From positions 3,162,001 to 3,226,000 of the forward strand of contig NC_016599.1 in the NCBI RefSeq assembly GCF_000236705.1: DNA of 64,000 bases, read 5' to 3'. Positions 19,725-30,477 of the stretch are shown in pieces. The notes beneath the pieces are model-generated. The model was given only the letters and a program-made list of their open reading frames with translations. It searched no databases and was not told the DNA's origin. The translations under genes and the position numbers were made by a program. This DNA comes from Owenweeksia hongkongensis DSM 17368. Lineage in GTDB: Bacteria > Bacteroidota > Bacteroidia > Flavobacteriales > Schleiferiaceae. Position 1 is the stretch's first letter, and each line of letters starts with the position of its first letter.

Positions 19725-19725
19725 G

Positions 19726-20451
19726 TTAATATTTGGTACAAATCACCTGACCATCATAGGCTAGGTTCAATGTTTTTATCTGGTCTATATTTTTTTTGTC
19801 AACTACGCTTTTATAAAACGCGCGAAGTTTATTCAGCTTGCTCTCCACATCATCAGGCGTGCCTAGTAGCACATGATGGCGACCTGGCTTTGGGTATAAA
19901 ATCCACTCTCCATTTTCTTCTACTTGCACCCCCTCAAAAAAGTTTTTATAAAACTCATCTTGCTGAAATTTCACAAAAAAGTCAAAGAGCTGTTTCTCAT
20001 TTTCGGCAGATATAGCGCCCGTTACCAGCGGAACTTTAGCAGAAAAGTTTGGAGAGAGCGCCATGCTATCTCCGGCTTCGGCTATGTAATAATCTCCGGC
20101 TGAACCATGTACACGAAACATGGGCTGCTTTTGGGTTACATCTATCCGCAACTTACCATCTAGTGCCGAATATACTTCCGCTTTACGTATAGAAGGGTGA
20201 TTATCAAGTCTTTCTTCTAACACATTAATGTTAATTTCTCTGTATAAAAGACTATCAATATTCGGGTATTCAGCATACACGATTTTTTGCACATCCTCTT
20301 TGCTGATAAAGTATTGATACTTATCGGTATTCACGTGTACGTCAACATCTGCGATGTGCATATCCTCTCTACGATTTGCACTAAAGGCCAGCATCACCAT
20401 GAGTAAAACAAAACCCAATGACCAGGCCGCTATGTTCCAGGCTTTGCTCAT
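19726..20451 (-). CDS. ftsQ: cell division protein FtsQ/DivIB
   Basis: 241-residue bitopic inner-membrane protein of the divisome. One N-terminal transmembrane helix (WNIAAWSLGFVLLMVMLAFS) precedes a periplasmic POTRA-like part (VDVHVNTDKYQYFISKEDVQKI, VLEERLDNHPSIRKAEVYSALDGKLRIDVTQKQP). Identity follows from this architecture and from its place between murC (4-base overlap) and ftsA. Confidence 0.9.
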   Translation of the reverse strand: MSKAWNIAAWSLGFVLLMVMLAFSANRREDMHIADVDVHVNTDKYQYFISKEDVQKIVYAEYPNIDSLLYREININVLEERLDNHPSIRKAEVYSALDGKLRIDVTQKQPMFRVHGSAGDYYIAEAGDSMALSPNFSAKVPLVTGAISAENEKQLFDFFVKFQQDEFYKNFFEGVQVEENGEWILYPKPGRHHVLLGTPDDVESKLNKLRAFYKSVVDKKNIDQIKTLNLAYDGQVICTKY

Positions 20452-21788
20452 TGTGAAAGTTTCATTTTTAATGGATTAATAAGTTTGTCAATATCACCAG
20501 CACCAATCGTTAAGATTATTTCAGGTTTATTATTGGCAAAATGTGTCAATATCTCCGGTGTGGATAAATGGTGTTTGTTATCAATATTGATTTTTGAAAA
20601 CAAAGCCGAACTGTTGATTCCTGGAATTGGTTTTTCGCGGGCCGGATAAATGTCCATCAAAACCAATTCGTCCAATTTTGAAAGCGCCTCAATAAAGCCT
20701 TCTTCAAAATCACGTGTTCTGGTGAATAGATGAGGTTGAAAAATGCCACTTATTCGTTTGTTTGGATACAGTTCTCTTACAGAACTTACCAAAGCATTTA
20801 TCTCTGCGGGATGATGAGCATAGTCATCGATATAAACCAGTTCATCACGTTTAATGTGATATTCGAATCTTCTGCGAACACCTTTAAAACTTGCTATGCC
20901 TGCTTTTACATCTTCTGCCGAAAGGCCAAAGTTTAAAGCTAAAGCTGCTGCGCCAATTGCATTTTCCACATTGTGTCTGCCGGGCAGGCCACTGTGAATT
21001 TCTTCTATAATTGTCCCATCAGGAAGTTGAATGTCAAAAACGTAATTGTGATTTTCCACCCTTACATTTTTGCCACAGTAATCCGCATCAGTTTCTATTC
21101 CATAGGTGATTCCGCTAAGGCCTGTATCTTTATGAACAATAGCCGTTTCGGTTACACAATCTCTGAACTTTGCAAAGGTGGCTTTCAGTTCTTCCGGGTT
21201 GCCATAAATGTCTAAATGATCAGAATCTACGGAAGTGATGATAGCTCCGGCTGGTTTTAGCTGTAAAAAGCTGCGGTCGTATTCATCCGCTTCAGCTACT
21301 AAAATGTCGCTATCGCTTGGGGCCAGAAAGTTGCTTTGGTAATTGGAAGCAATTCCGCCAAGGAAAGCTGCAATGTTTTGGCCGCCTTGTTTAAAAAGAT
21401 GAGCAAGCAGTGCAGAGGTTGTTGTTTTTCCGTGGGTTCCGGCTACAGCCAGGCAGGTGGTTGCGGCACTTATTTGACCTAAAGCCAGTGCTCGTTTTAT
21501 AAGTTCAAAACCATTATCTCTAAAGTAATTCAACTCACCCATGTCATCAGGAATGGCGGGAGTGTAAACTACAGTTGTGGTTTCGGGATCTTTAAAAGTC
21601 TTATCTATTTTGTTGAGGTTATCCTCATAGTGGATGGCGATGCCTTCGTTTTCCAAAGCTTCGCAAAGCGGAGTTTGGGTGCGGTCGTAGCCAGCCACAT
21701 TTTTACCAATGCTCACAAAGTAGCGGGCCAAGGCACTCATGCCAATGCCGCCAATACCTATCATATAGATGTTCTTTTTATCGAGCAT
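20448..21788 (-). CDS. murC: UDP-N-acetylmuramate--L-alanine ligase
   Basis: Adds L-Ala to UDP-MurNAc, the first of the stem-peptide ligases in the cytoplasm. The ATP loop AGTHGKTTT is at 116-124, with the N-terminal dinucleotide fold IGIGGIGMSALA and the DDYAHHPAEI motif of MurC. 446 residues. Overlaps murG by 11 bases and ftsQ by 4. Confidence 0.97.
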   Translation of the reverse strand: MLDKKNIYMIGIGGIGMSALARYFVSIGKNVAGYDRTQTPLCEALENEGIAIHYEDNLNKIDKTFKDPETTTVVYTPAIPDDMGELNYFRDNGFELIKRALALGQISAATTCLAVAGTHGKTTTSALLAHLFKQGGQNIAAFLGGIASNYQSNFLAPSDSDILVAEADEYDRSFLQLKPAGAIITSVDSDHLDIYGNPEELKATFAKFRDCVTETAIVHKDTGLSGITYGIETDADYCGKNVRVENHNYVFDIQLPDGTIIEEIHSGLPGRHNVENAIGAAALALNFGLSAEDVKAGIASFKGVRRRFEYHIKRDELVYIDDYAHHPAEINALVSSVRELYPNKRISGIFQPHLFTRTRDFEEGFIEALSKLDELVLMDIYPAREKPIPGINSSALFSKINIDNKHHLSTPEILTHFANNKPEIILTIGAGDIDKLINPLKMKLSQ

Positions 21789-22878
21789 TCTTCTCCACTA
21801 ATTTTAATACTTCTTCAGCAATATGCTTGGCCGCATCGGGCAAAGCAAACTGCTTTATGTTTGTCTCCAGCTGGCTTTTTTGAGCTATGAGTTTATCTAC
21901 TTCATTAAGGAATTCATCATTGGTACCGCTTTCGCGGAAAAGTAAAGCCGCGCCTTTTTCAGCAAGGGCATTGGCATTTTTGGTTTGATGGTCTTCGGCC
22001 ACATTTGGCGAAGGAATCAGCATGGTAGCTTTTTGAGCTACCGCCAACTCAGAAATAGTTCCTGCACCAGCACGACTAATAATAATATCAGCGGTGTAGG
22101 CGTCTTCCATGTTTTTTATAAAAGGCATTATTTGCAGCTGGTCATTTTGCCTAGCTCCAAATTGCTCTTGCAGCTTTTCAGAATATAACTTTCCTGTTTG
22201 CCACAAAATGTTGATGCCCTTAGCTAATAGCGCATCAAGGTTATTTCCTATCAACTCATTAATTCGTCTTGCGCCTAAACTTCCGCCCAATACCAGCAGT
22301 GTGGGTCGAGTGGGGTTGAGGTTGAATTTTGAGATGGCAGCGTTTCGGTCGCTATTAATATTTTTTACAGTTCCTCGTATCGGATTTCCTGTGAGCAGAA
22401 TTTTATCCTTGGGGAAAAAACGCTCCATTTTATCATAAGCCACACAAATGGAATTCACCTTGGGGGCCAATATTTTGTTGGTAATTCCCGGTAGGCTGTT
22501 TTGCTCCTGAATAAGCGTGGTAATTTTTTTATTGGCGGCCACATATAAAAGTGGTCCGCTGGCAAAGCCTCCAGTGCCTATCACAGCATCGGGCTTGAAT
22601 TTTCTAATGAGTCTTTTGCATTTGGTAATGCTGCTAAAGAGCTTAAAAGGGAACATGAGGTTGGAAGCAGTAAGCTTGCGCTGAATCCCGCTAATCCAGA
22701 GCCCTTCAATTTTGTAACCGGCCTGCGGTACGCGTTCCATTTCCATACGGTCACTAGCGCCCACAAATAGAAACTCCGAGTTCGGGTGCATTTCTTTCAG
22801 GGTGTCGGCAATAGCAATAGCCGGGAAGATGTGTCCTCCGGTGCCACCTCCGCTTATCATGAATTTGTACTTAGGCAT
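21778..22878 (-). CDS. murG: UDP-GlcNAc:lipid I N-acetylglucosaminyltransferase
   Basis: GT28 glycosyltransferase that converts lipid I to lipid II on the inner face of the membrane. The GGGTGGHIFPAIAIADTL loop and the donor-binding segment SRAGAGTISELAVAQKATMLIPSP are intact. 366 residues. It overlaps ftsW by eight bases and murC by eleven. Confidence 0.97.
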   Translation of the reverse strand: MPKYKFMISGGGTGGHIFPAIAIADTLKEMHPNSEFLFVGASDRMEMERVPQAGYKIEGLWISGIQRKLTASNLMFPFKLFSSITKCKRLIRKFKPDAVIGTGGFASGPLLYVAANKKITTLIQEQNSLPGITNKILAPKVNSICVAYDKMERFFPKDKILLTGNPIRGTVKNINSDRNAAISKFNLNPTRPTLLVLGGSLGARRINELIGNNLDALLAKGINILWQTGKLYSEKLQEQFGARQNDQLQIMPFIKNMEDAYTADIIISRAGAGTISELAVAQKATMLIPSPNVAEDHQTKNANALAEKGAALLFRESGTNDEFLNEVDKLIAQKSQLETNIKQFALPDAAKHIAEEVLKLVEKNAR

Positions 22879-24055
22879 GAGCAGGAATGTTTTCGGGTGT
22901 TTCTTTTTGTTCAGCTTCCAAAGTCTCTTCGGTAATCTGTCCGCGGCTTACGCTTAATATTATTCCAATGGCCAGACAGGTCATCCATATACTGGAACCA
23001 CCGGCACTTATCAATGGCAATGTTTGTCCCGTTACCGGAAGTAGGTTTACTGCCACACCAAGGTTTACAAAAGCTTGCACCAAAATGGCAAATCCTGTTC
23101 CTGCTGCGAGTAGCATCCCAAATTTGCTTTCGGCCTTTTGGCTAATAATGAGTACCCGAACCAAAAACATTACATAAAACATGAGGATGATTACTCCTCC
23201 AATCATGCCGAATTCTTCTACAATCACTGCGTAGATAAAATCCGAATTGGACTGAGGAAGAAAGTTTTTCTGAATACTTTTCCCAGGGCCTTTACCTACT
23301 ACCATGCCTTCAGCAATGGCCATTTTGGCTTTGGTTACCTGGTAATTTTCTTCTGCATTGCCTTCGCTAAAATTGGCAACACGAGCTTTCCATGTTTCCA
23401 CACGATTGCTCATGTTTGGAAAAGCGAGTGTTAGCAAAATGAACAGAAGCAGCCCGGCAACACCGCTACCTATTATAATTAGTAGATTTTTTAGCGGGTA
23501 TCCGCCAATAAAAAGTACTACCATACAAATGGTAAATATCAAAGCAGCTGTACTAAAGTTGGCGGGAAGGATAAATCCACAAACCAGAAATATAGGGCCC
23601 AATAATGGAACTAAGGTTTTCTTGAAACTCTTGAGCTTTTCAGGATCTACTTTGCTCAAATAACGAGCTATGTAAATCATTAATACAATACTGGCAAAGG
23701 CAGAGGTTTGAAAGGTCCAGCCCAAAAATGGAATCTGAATCCAACGTGAAGCGTTGGCAACACTGTGCCCTTGCAGTAATGTGTAAATAAGTAATACCAC
23801 GGCAATTGGAAGCAAAATAATGGACAAAGGCCCATAATGTTTGTAGCTGATATTGTGGGCGGCATACATCAAAATCAAACCAAGAACGAGGTGTATGGAG
23901 TGCTTGCCCAGCATGCCCAGCGTGTTTCCGCTGCCGTACAAAAAAGCAATATTACTGCTGGCGCTATACACGGGCATCAGGCTAAAAAGCGCCAGTATAA
24001 TCGCGATGGCCCATAGGGTGCGATCTCCTTGTATGCGTTGCAGAATAGTACTCAT
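22871..24055 (-). CDS. ftsW: SEDS peptidoglycan glycosyltransferase FtsW
   Basis: 394-residue polytopic protein of the SEDS family that polymerises lipid II at the septum together with FtsI. About ten hydrophobic segments are visible, plus the family motifs GKGPGKS, IYAVIVEEFGMIGG and LPLISAGGSSIW. FtsW rather than RodA is favoured by its position between murD and murG. Confidence 0.95.
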   Translation of the reverse strand: MSTILQRIQGDRTLWAIAIILALFSLMPVYSASSNIAFLYGSGNTLGMLGKHSIHLVLGLILMYAAHNISYKHYGPLSIILLPIAVVLLIYTLLQGHSVANASRWIQIPFLGWTFQTSAFASIVLMIYIARYLSKVDPEKLKSFKKTLVPLLGPIFLVCGFILPANFSTAALIFTICMVVLFIGGYPLKNLLIIIGSGVAGLLLFILLTLAFPNMSNRVETWKARVANFSEGNAEENYQVTKAKMAIAEGMVVGKGPGKSIQKNFLPQSNSDFIYAVIVEEFGMIGGVIILMFYVMFLVRVLIISQKAESKFGMLLAAGTGFAILVQAFVNLGVAVNLLPVTGQTLPLISAGGSSIWMTCLAIGIILSVSRGQITEETLEAEQKETPENIPAHA

Positions 24056-24086
24056 TGTTTGCTTCTAATTAATTGAAAAACCTTTT

Positions 24087-25430
24087 TTACAGATTGCGCA
24101 CAGCAGCTTTAAACTGACGGCCACGGTCTTCGTAATTTTCAAAAAGGTCAAAACTTGCACAAGCAGGGCTTAGCAAAATGTTATCTCCTTTCTCGCCCAT
24201 TTTGTAGGCCATGCGCACTGCTTCGTCCATGTCAGCAGCGTCAATAATGAGGTCTACTTTGCCTTCAAACTCTTGATGCAACTTGGAATTGTCTACACCA
24301 AGACAGATGATGGCTTTCACTTTTTTTTCTACCAAACCAAAAAGCTGGCTGTAGTCGTTTCCTTTGTCCACTCCACCGGCAATCCAAATGGTTGGTTCGT
24401 GCATGTTGTCCAGCGCATACCAGGTAGAATTTACGTTGGTAGCCTTGCTATCATTGATAAACTGCATTCCGTAAACCTGAAGTACAGGCTCCAATCGGTG
24501 CTCGATGCTTTCAAAGCCAGCCAGACTTTCTCTGATGGCTTCTTTGCGAATACCCAAAAGCTTGCTTGCAAGTCCTGAAGCCATGCTGTTGTAGGTATTG
24601 TGCTTGCCTTGTAGGGCTAATTCGTTGATGTTCATTTGTTCTTGGTTATTTATTGTTATGTGTATTGTATTTGTTTCGTCAAGCCAGGCTCCTTCAGTGT
24701 TTTCGTTCTGCAGGGTTATGGCTAGCGGTTTTGATTTTATAGTGTGCTGCGGCATGTATTTCAAAGTCTCCGCATCGTCTTTGTTGTAAATAAAAAAGTC
24801 GGTTTCGTCCTGATACTTGGTGATAGCAAACTTGCTGGCAGCGTAGTTTTCCATTTTGTAATCATATCTGTCCAGATGGTCAGGCGTGATATTGCAAAGG
24901 ATAGCGATGTGCGGTTTGAAGCTGTTGATGTCATCCAGCTGAAAGCTCGAAATCTCCAACACATAATAATCATGGTCGCTTTCGGCTACACTTGCTGCGA
25001 AGCTGTTTCCCACATTCCCGCCAAGGGCCACGCTTACACCTGCTTTTTTCAGAATGTCATAAGTGAGTAGGGTGGTGGTGGTTTTTCCGTTGCTACCAGT
25101 GATTGCAATAATTTTTCCTTTGCAGTAGCGATACCCAAATTCTATTTCAGAAATCACTTCAATGCCCGCTTCACGAATGGCTTTCATCACGGCCGCCTTT
25201 TCGGGAATACCGGGACTCTTTACAACCAGCTGTGAAGAAAGTATCTCATTCATGTTATGAGAGCCTTCTTCATACGGAAGATCAAGGTCATTTAAAGTGT
25301 CCTTGTACTTCTGCTTGATTTTTCCACCGTCACTCACCCAAACATTAAAGCCCTGCTTTTGGGCTAAAATGGCTGCGCCAATTCCGCTTTCTCCGGCACC
25401 AAGTATTGATATTTTGGTAGCAATACTCAT
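24087..25430 (-). CDS. murD: UDP-MurNAc-L-alanine--D-glutamate ligase
   Basis: Adds D-Glu to the stem peptide. N-terminal fold ILGAGESGIGAAILA, ATP loop TGSNGKTTTT at 111-120, and later DKGNDYSQLFGLV typical of MurD. 447 residues, complete. Its start shares one base with the mraY stop. Confidence 0.97.
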   Translation of the reverse strand: MSIATKISILGAGESGIGAAILAQKQGFNVWVSDGGKIKQKYKDTLNDLDLPYEEGSHNMNEILSSQLVVKSPGIPEKAAVMKAIREAGIEVISEIEFGYRYCKGKIIAITGSNGKTTTTLLTYDILKKAGVSVALGGNVGNSFAASVAESDHDYYVLEISSFQLDDINSFKPHIAILCNITPDHLDRYDYKMENYAASKFAITKYQDETDFFIYNKDDAETLKYMPQHTIKSKPLAITLQNENTEGAWLDETNTIHITINNQEQMNINELALQGKHNTYNSMASGLASKLLGIRKEAIRESLAGFESIEHRLEPVLQVYGMQFINDSKATNVNSTWYALDNMHEPTIWIAGGVDKGNDYSQLFGLVEKKVKAIICLGVDNSKLHQEFEGKVDLIIDAADMDEAVRMAYKMGEKGDNILLSPACASFDLFENYEDRGRQFKAAVRNL

Positions 25431-26671
25431 TAGCGAAGCTTAAGTGTTACGAAGGTTAATACGGCCAAAAAGATTCCGATAATCCAGAAACGGGTTACGA
25501 TTTTACTTTCGTTGTAACCTTGTTTTTGATAGTGGTGGTGAAGTGGTGACATCAAGAAAATCCTGCGCCCTTCGCCAAACTTTTTCTTGGTGTATTTAAA
25601 GTAACTCACCTGCATTACCACTGATAAATTCTCTACCAAGAAGATTCCACAAACGATAGGAATCAAAAGTTCTTTGCGAATAGCAATTGCGAATACGGCA
25701 ATAATTCCACCGATGGCAAGGCTACCTGTATCACCCATAAATACTTGTGCAGGATAGGTGTTGTACCAAAGGAAACCAATGCAGGCTCCTACAAATGCTG
25801 CGATAAATACCACAAGCTCTCCCGTGTTTGGGATGTACATAATGTTGAGGTAGTCGGCAAAAATGATACTACCGGAAACGTATGCAAAAACACCTAAGGT
25901 TACTCCAATAATTGCGGAAGTTCCTGTGGCAAGTCCATCAATTCCGTCAGTCAGGTTGGCGCCATTGGACACTGCTGTGATGATGAAGATTACAATGGGG
26001 ATAAAGATTAGCCAAGACCATCTTTGGTAATCATCCACTACCCAGCTGATAAGTTTTGAGTAGTCAAACTCATTATTCTTGAAAAAGGGAATAGTGGTTT
26101 TTAAAGATTTTTCAGCTTCAGCGTAAACTGGTAGTGTTTGGGTGGTGGCAGTTCCGTCAGCGCTTTGCACCACCTTCGCGGTTTCTACTCTTTCCTTAAT
26201 TGTTACATTTTGATTAAAATAGAGAAGGCTGCCCACAATGATTCCTAGTCCAACTTGTCCGGCTACTTTAAACTTGCCTTGAAGTCCTTTCTTATCCTTT
26301 TTAAATACTTTGATATAATCATCCAAAAAGCCAATAGCTCCCATCCAAATGGTAGTGATGATAAGTAGGATGATGTAAATGTTTTCAAGCTTTGCGAAAA
26401 GCAAAACCGGGATAAGAATCCCTGAAAGAATCATCAATCCACCCATGGTAGGTGTTCCTGCTTTTTCAGCCTGACCTTCCAAACCCAAGTCGCGAATGGT
26501 TTCGCCTACTTGTTGTTTTTGAAGAAATTTTATGATGCGTTTTCCGAAAACAAGGCAGATTATCAAAGAGAAAATAAGCGCCATGGCTGCGCGGAAGGTG
26601 ATAAACTGAAACACTCCAGCACCTGGCAAATTGTAAGCTTTGTCTAAGTATGTAAAAAGGTAATAGAGCAT
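25430..26671 (-). CDS. mraY: phospho-N-acetylmuramoyl-pentapeptide transferase
   Basis: Makes lipid I by moving phospho-MurNAc-pentapeptide to undecaprenyl phosphate. Multi-spanning protein with conserved catalytic segments [31 protein letters not shown] and the C-terminal [11 protein letters not shown]. At 413 residues it is longer than the E. coli enzyme (360) because of an insert at about 165-205 between transmembrane helices, a known feature of Bacteroidota MraY. One-base overlaps on both sides. Confidence 0.97.
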   Translation of the reverse strand: MLYYLFTYLDKAYNLPGAGVFQFITFRAAMALIFSLIICLVFGKRIIKFLQKQQVGETIRDLGLEGQAEKAGTPTMGGLMILSGILIPVLLFAKLENIYIILLIITTIWMGAIGFLDDYIKVFKKDKKGLQGKFKVAGQVGLGIIVGSLLYFNQNVTIKERVETAKVVQSADGTATTQTLPVYAEAEKSLKTTIPFFKNNEFDYSKLISWVVDDYQRWSWLIFIPIVIFIITAVSNGANLTDGIDGLATGTSAIIGVTLGVFAYVSGSIIFADYLNIMYIPNTGELVVFIAAFVGACIGFLWYNTYPAQVFMGDTGSLAIGGIIAVFAIAIRKELLIPIVCGIFLVENLSVVMQVSYFKYTKKKFGEGRRIFLMSPLHHHYQKQGYNESKIVTRFWIIGIFLAVLTFVTLKLR

Positions 26672-28137
26672 CAGTTTTGGTTTTGGGTTAATGATTCACG
26701 AACCACGGCCATGTCGTCAAATGGCAGTTTTTCACCTTTTATTTCTTGATATTTTTCATGCCCTTTTCCGGCAATCAGAATGATGTCATTTTTGTTGGCC
26801 AATCTGGCTGCGGTACGAATGGCTTCTTTACGATTGCTTATGCTCAGGTATTTTCTTTTCAGCTGCATTTCTACGCCAGCCTCCATTTCCTGAATGATTA
26901 CTTCCGGGTCTTCATTTCGTGGATTGTCAGAAGTAAAAATCACCTGGTCGCTCAGCTGAGTGGCAATATTTGCCATTTCAGGGCGCTTGGTTTTGTCGCG
27001 ATTTCCACCGCATCCTACCACGGTAATCACGGTTTCGGCACCAGTTCTTATTTTGCCAATGGTTTCCAATACATTTTTCAATGCGTCCGGTGTGTGTGCA
27101 TAATCCACAATTGCCGTTACACCACCTTCACTTTGAAAATGCTGAAATCTACCTTCTACTGATTGCAATGCGCTGATGGCGGTTATTACCTGAAGTTTGT
27201 CTTCACCCAACAAAACGGCTATTCCGTAAACAGCTGCAATATTCAAGGCATTGAAAGTGCCAATGAGTTTGGTCCAAACTTCTTGCCCGTCAAGCTGCAA
27301 AAGCATTCCGTCAAGTTGGTGCTCAATAATGCGTGCTTTAAAATCGGTATCGGTTTTTAGCGCAAAGCCGTACTTTTTTGCTTTGCTATGCAAAAGCATG
27401 GTGCGGCCATGTTTGTCATCTTGATTCATCAAGGCAAATGCCTCAGGAGAAAGCGCATCAAAAAGTGCCTTTTTGGCTAATATGTAGTCGTCAAAGGTTT
27501 TGTGATAATCTAAATGGTCGTGCGAAATATTGGTAAAAGCCGCTCCAATAAATTTCAATCCAGCGATTCTACGTTGCTCAATGCCGTGGCTGCTTGCCTC
27601 CATAAAGCAGTATTTGCAACCTGCGTCAACCATTTTTTTCAAATAGCTATTCAGGCTTACCGGGTCGGGAGTAGTGTGTGTTGCCGGATGAATTTCGCGG
27701 CCAATCATCACATTCACGGTACTTAGCAGTCCGGCCTTTTGGCCTAAAGCCATAAAGAGACGGTGACATAAAGTTGCCACAGTAGTTTTTCCGTTGGTTC
27801 CGGTAATGCCTACCAACTTTAATTTTGAAGAAGGATTGCCATAAAAGTTGGAAGCTAAAATTCCCAGCGTAGCATGAGCATCTTTCACCTGAATGTAAGT
27901 GGTGCCGTCATTCAATTCTTCAGGGAGCTTTTCGCAAACGATGGAACGAGCGCCTTGTGAAATAGCTTGGGCAATGTAATCATGCCCATCAACCACCGTC
28001 CCAGGAACGGCCACAAACAAAGACTCTTTCACGACTTTGCGAGAGTCGAAAGCTATATTTTCTACAGCCACATTGGTGCTGCCAATGGCATCCAAAATTG
28101 GGGCGGTGTAGAGTATGTCTTTAAGTAGTTTCATCAA
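26671..28137 (-). CDS. murE: UDP-MurNAc-tripeptide ligase, meso-DAP type
   Basis: Adds the third amino acid of the stem peptide. ATP loop TGTNGKTTV at 112-120; the substrate-specificity motif is DNPR at 404-407, which is the form that selects meso-diaminopimelate rather than lysine. 488 residues. This predicts DAP-type peptidoglycan. It follows the PBP gene after 12 bases. Confidence 0.97.
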   Translation of the reverse strand: MMKLLKDILYTAPILDAIGSTNVAVENIAFDSRKVVKESLFVAVPGTVVDGHDYIAQAISQGARSIVCEKLPEELNDGTTYIQVKDAHATLGILASNFYGNPSSKLKLVGITGTNGKTTVATLCHRLFMALGQKAGLLSTVNVMIGREIHPATHTTPDPVSLNSYLKKMVDAGCKYCFMEASSHGIEQRRIAGLKFIGAAFTNISHDHLDYHKTFDDYILAKKALFDALSPEAFALMNQDDKHGRTMLLHSKAKKYGFALKTDTDFKARIIEHQLDGMLLQLDGQEVWTKLIGTFNALNIAAVYGIAVLLGEDKLQVITAISALQSVEGRFQHFQSEGGVTAIVDYAHTPDALKNVLETIGKIRTGAETVITVVGCGGNRDKTKRPEMANIATQLSDQVIFTSDNPRNEDPEVIIQEMEAGVEMQLKRKYLSISNRKEAIRTAARLANKNDIILIAGKGHEKYQEIKGEKLPFDDMAVVRESLTQNQN

Positions 28138-28149
28138 TCGGCCGTTTTC

Positions 28150-30129
28150 TTATCCTAATTTCAGTTCTATGAGGGCGCTGTTTCCAACATCGGAGCCAGC
28201 GGGTGGGTATTGCCAAATCACTTTTCCGTTACCCTTAATTTTTACTTTGTAACCATGGTTTTCCAAAATGCTCAATGCATCAGCTCCGCTTTTGCCCTTT
28301 AGGTTTGGCACCTTTTTTTGTGTTACCGTAATATCGTTGCTGGCATCTGTACCTAGTAATTCGGCAAAGCCTTGTACTGGTTGATCAAGGTCGCGAGGAG
28401 TGTCTAGATAAATGTTTTCCGCGATAGCTTTAAAGACAGGTCCTGCAACGGTAGACCCGTAATAGCCCATGTGGTTATTGGGTTTGTTTACCACCACGAT
28501 GCAGGTATATTGTGGGTTGTCTGCCGGGAAGTAACCAGCAAAAGATGCCTGGTAATCTCTGGTGTCGCGCTTCCAATAGTTAAGTTGGCAGGTTCCGGTT
28601 TTACCTGCAATTTTTACCAAAGGACTTTGAAGGTTGGTTGCGGTTCCATTTTCTACCACACCATCCAGCATCGATCTCACCTTTGCCAAAGTTTCCTTTG
28701 AACAAATAGATGGGTTGATTACCTGCACTTCATTGTTTTGAATCACCTTGCCATGCTTAGAAATACTTTCGATAAAGCGAGGTTTAATCATGGTTCCATC
28801 ATTGGCCACAGCATTATAAAGTGTAAGTACCTGAAGAGGCGTGAAGCTCACTTGGTATCCAAAGGCCATCCACGGAAGAGTGATCCCGCTCCAGTTTTTG
28901 TCGCCCGGTTTAGGGATAAGGGGAGTTCCTTCTCCTTTTATGGCGAGACCAAGCGGGTCGTGTAATCCAAGGGTGTAAAGACGGTCTACAAATCGTGATG
29001 GTTCATCTTTATAATTGTCATAAATAAGTTTTACGATGCCCACGTTTGAGGAAACCTCAAATGCACGCTTCAACGTAACCCGGCCGTAGCCACCTTTTCC
29101 GTTGCGGTAATTACTGTCTTTTATCTTCTTTCCGTAAATTTCATAAAGACCATTTTCGGTGTCTACCAAAGTGTTAGTATCTGCAATTCCGTCTTCTAGG
29201 GCAATCATCACTGAGGCTAATTTGAAAGTAGACCCAGGCTCGGTGCTTTCCCATACGGCATAGTTTCTTTTTTCAAAATAGGTTCCTTCTTCCGTGCGGC
29301 CCAAGTTCGCGATGCCACGAATAGCTCCGGTTTTTACGTCCATCACCACAGCGCAGCCATGGTCAGCTTCAAATCTCTCTAAAGCTTTTAGCAATTCGTG
29401 ATGAACGATATCCTGAATTTTGGTGTCGATTGTGGTAACAACATCAAGGCCGTCCTCAGGCTCTATTTCATAACTGTCGGTTACGGGTTTCCAGTTTCCT
29501 TTGCTTACTTTTTGCTTTAGGCGAACGCCATCTGTTCCGCTTAAAAAGCTACTGAAAGCACCTTCAATTCCAGTACGACCTCGCAAATGATCGTAGCCAA
29601 TGGTGCGCTCAGCAATTTTGCCCAAAGGCATTTTGCGGTAATTCTTTTGCTCGTAAATAAGTCCTCCTTTGTAGCGCCCTAAGTTGAAAATTGGGAACTC
29701 GCGAATCTTTTGTAGGTCAGAAAATGAAATGTCTTCGCCTAATCTCACGTAGCGGCTTTTTGCATCACGCTTCATCCGCAAGTAAGTTTCCCACTGGCGG
29801 GCGGAGCGAACGGGAAATTTTTTTCCAAGCTCTAGGCTTAATGCGGAAATATTGGCGGTAAAATCTTCCTCGGCCACCGTGTAAGGATCCATAAAAAGAT
29901 CATAAACGGGCATGGAGGTAGCGAGCAATTTGCCATCACTACTAAAGATGTTTCCACGATCAGCCTGAATATTTATTTCGCGAATCACTTCTTTTTGAGA
30001 GCGCGCACGCAAATCCGGTCCTTCAGCATACTGAATGATGAAGAGTTTGATCAATACAAAAACAGCCATCAGGAAAAACGGGATGGCGGCTATGTACATG
30101 CGGTTCAATATGGATTTGCGATCTTCCAC
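28150..30129 (-). CDS. ftsI: septal penicillin-binding protein (FtsI/PBP3 class) with PASTA domain
   Basis: Transpeptidase of septal peptidoglycan. N-terminal membrane anchor (about residues 12-32), PBP dimerisation domain, then the transpeptidase motifs STFK (nucleophile Ser300), SSN (360-362) and KTGT (510-513). The last 65 residues form one PASTA domain (VPNLKGKSGADALSILENHGYKV). 659 residues. PASTA is common in Gram-positive PBPs and regular in Bacteroidota FtsI. It begins directly after the ftsL stop. Confidence 0.96.
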   Translation of the reverse strand: MEDRKSILNRMYIAAIPFFLMAVFVLIKLFIIQYAEGPDLRARSQKEVIREINIQADRGNIFSSDGKLLATSMPVYDLFMDPYTVAEEDFTANISALSLELGKKFPVRSARQWETYLRMKRDAKSRYVRLGEDISFSDLQKIREFPIFNLGRYKGGLIYEQKNYRKMPLGKIAERTIGYDHLRGRTGIEGAFSSFLSGTDGVRLKQKVSKGNWKPVTDSYEIEPEDGLDVVTTIDTKIQDIVHHELLKALERFEADHGCAVVMDVKTGAIRGIANLGRTEEGTYFEKRNYAVWESTEPGSTFKLASVMIALEDGIADTNTLVDTENGLYEIYGKKIKDSNYRNGKGGYGRVTLKRAFEVSSNVGIVKLIYDNYKDEPSRFVDRLYTLGLHDPLGLAIKGEGTPLIPKPGDKNWSGITLPWMAFGYQVSFTPLQVLTLYNAVANDGTMIKPRFIESISKHGKVIQNNEVQVINPSICSKETLAKVRSMLDGVVENGTATNLQSPLVKIAGKTGTCQLNYWKRDTRDYQASFAGYFPADNPQYTCIVVVNKPNNHMGYYGSTVAGPVFKAIAENIYLDTPRDLDQPVQGFAELLGTDASNDITVTQKKVPNLKGKSGADALSILENHGYKVKIKGNGKVIWQYPPAGSDVGNSALIELKLG

Positions 30130-30477
30130 TTAGTCGTTTTCTGGTACTTTAATAATGAGTGGTGGAGTGTTTGATTTTTCCAGTCCCAACTCTTGTCCTT
30201 TGCTTATTACTTTATATTCCATGCTCTCAATCATTAATCGTGAGCGGGTGTCGATGTATTCTGAGTTTAGCTCTTTCATCTGCGTGCGCAAGCGGCTTAT
30301 GTGATGTACTTTGCTTTCGGCACTGTGGCTGCTGGCAATCATTATTAGCGCAAGCAGGCTTAGGTAAATAATGAAAGGCCAGTTTTTGGCGAGCTGAGGG
30401 CTTACCAAAAAGCGGCCAGTAAACACGCCCTTCAGCGGATTTACTATCTTCCTTTTAGATGTTGCAGCCTCACTCAT
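30130..30477 (-). CDS. ftsL: FtsL-like divisome protein
   Basis: 115 residues: a cytoplasmic N-terminus, a single transmembrane helix (WPFIIYLSLLALIMIASS, about residues 33-51) and a short periplasmic coiled coil (SRLRTQMKELNSEYIDTRSRLM). This is the FtsL layout, and its place between rsmH and ftsI is the conserved place for ftsL. Sequence conservation in this family is poor, so the call relies on topology and context. Confidence 0.85.
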   Translation of the reverse strand: MSEAATSKRKIVNPLKGVFTGRFLVSPQLAKNWPFIIYLSLLALIMIASSHSAESKVHHISRLRTQMKELNSEYIDTRSRLMIESMEYKVISKGQELGLEKSNTPPLIIKVPEND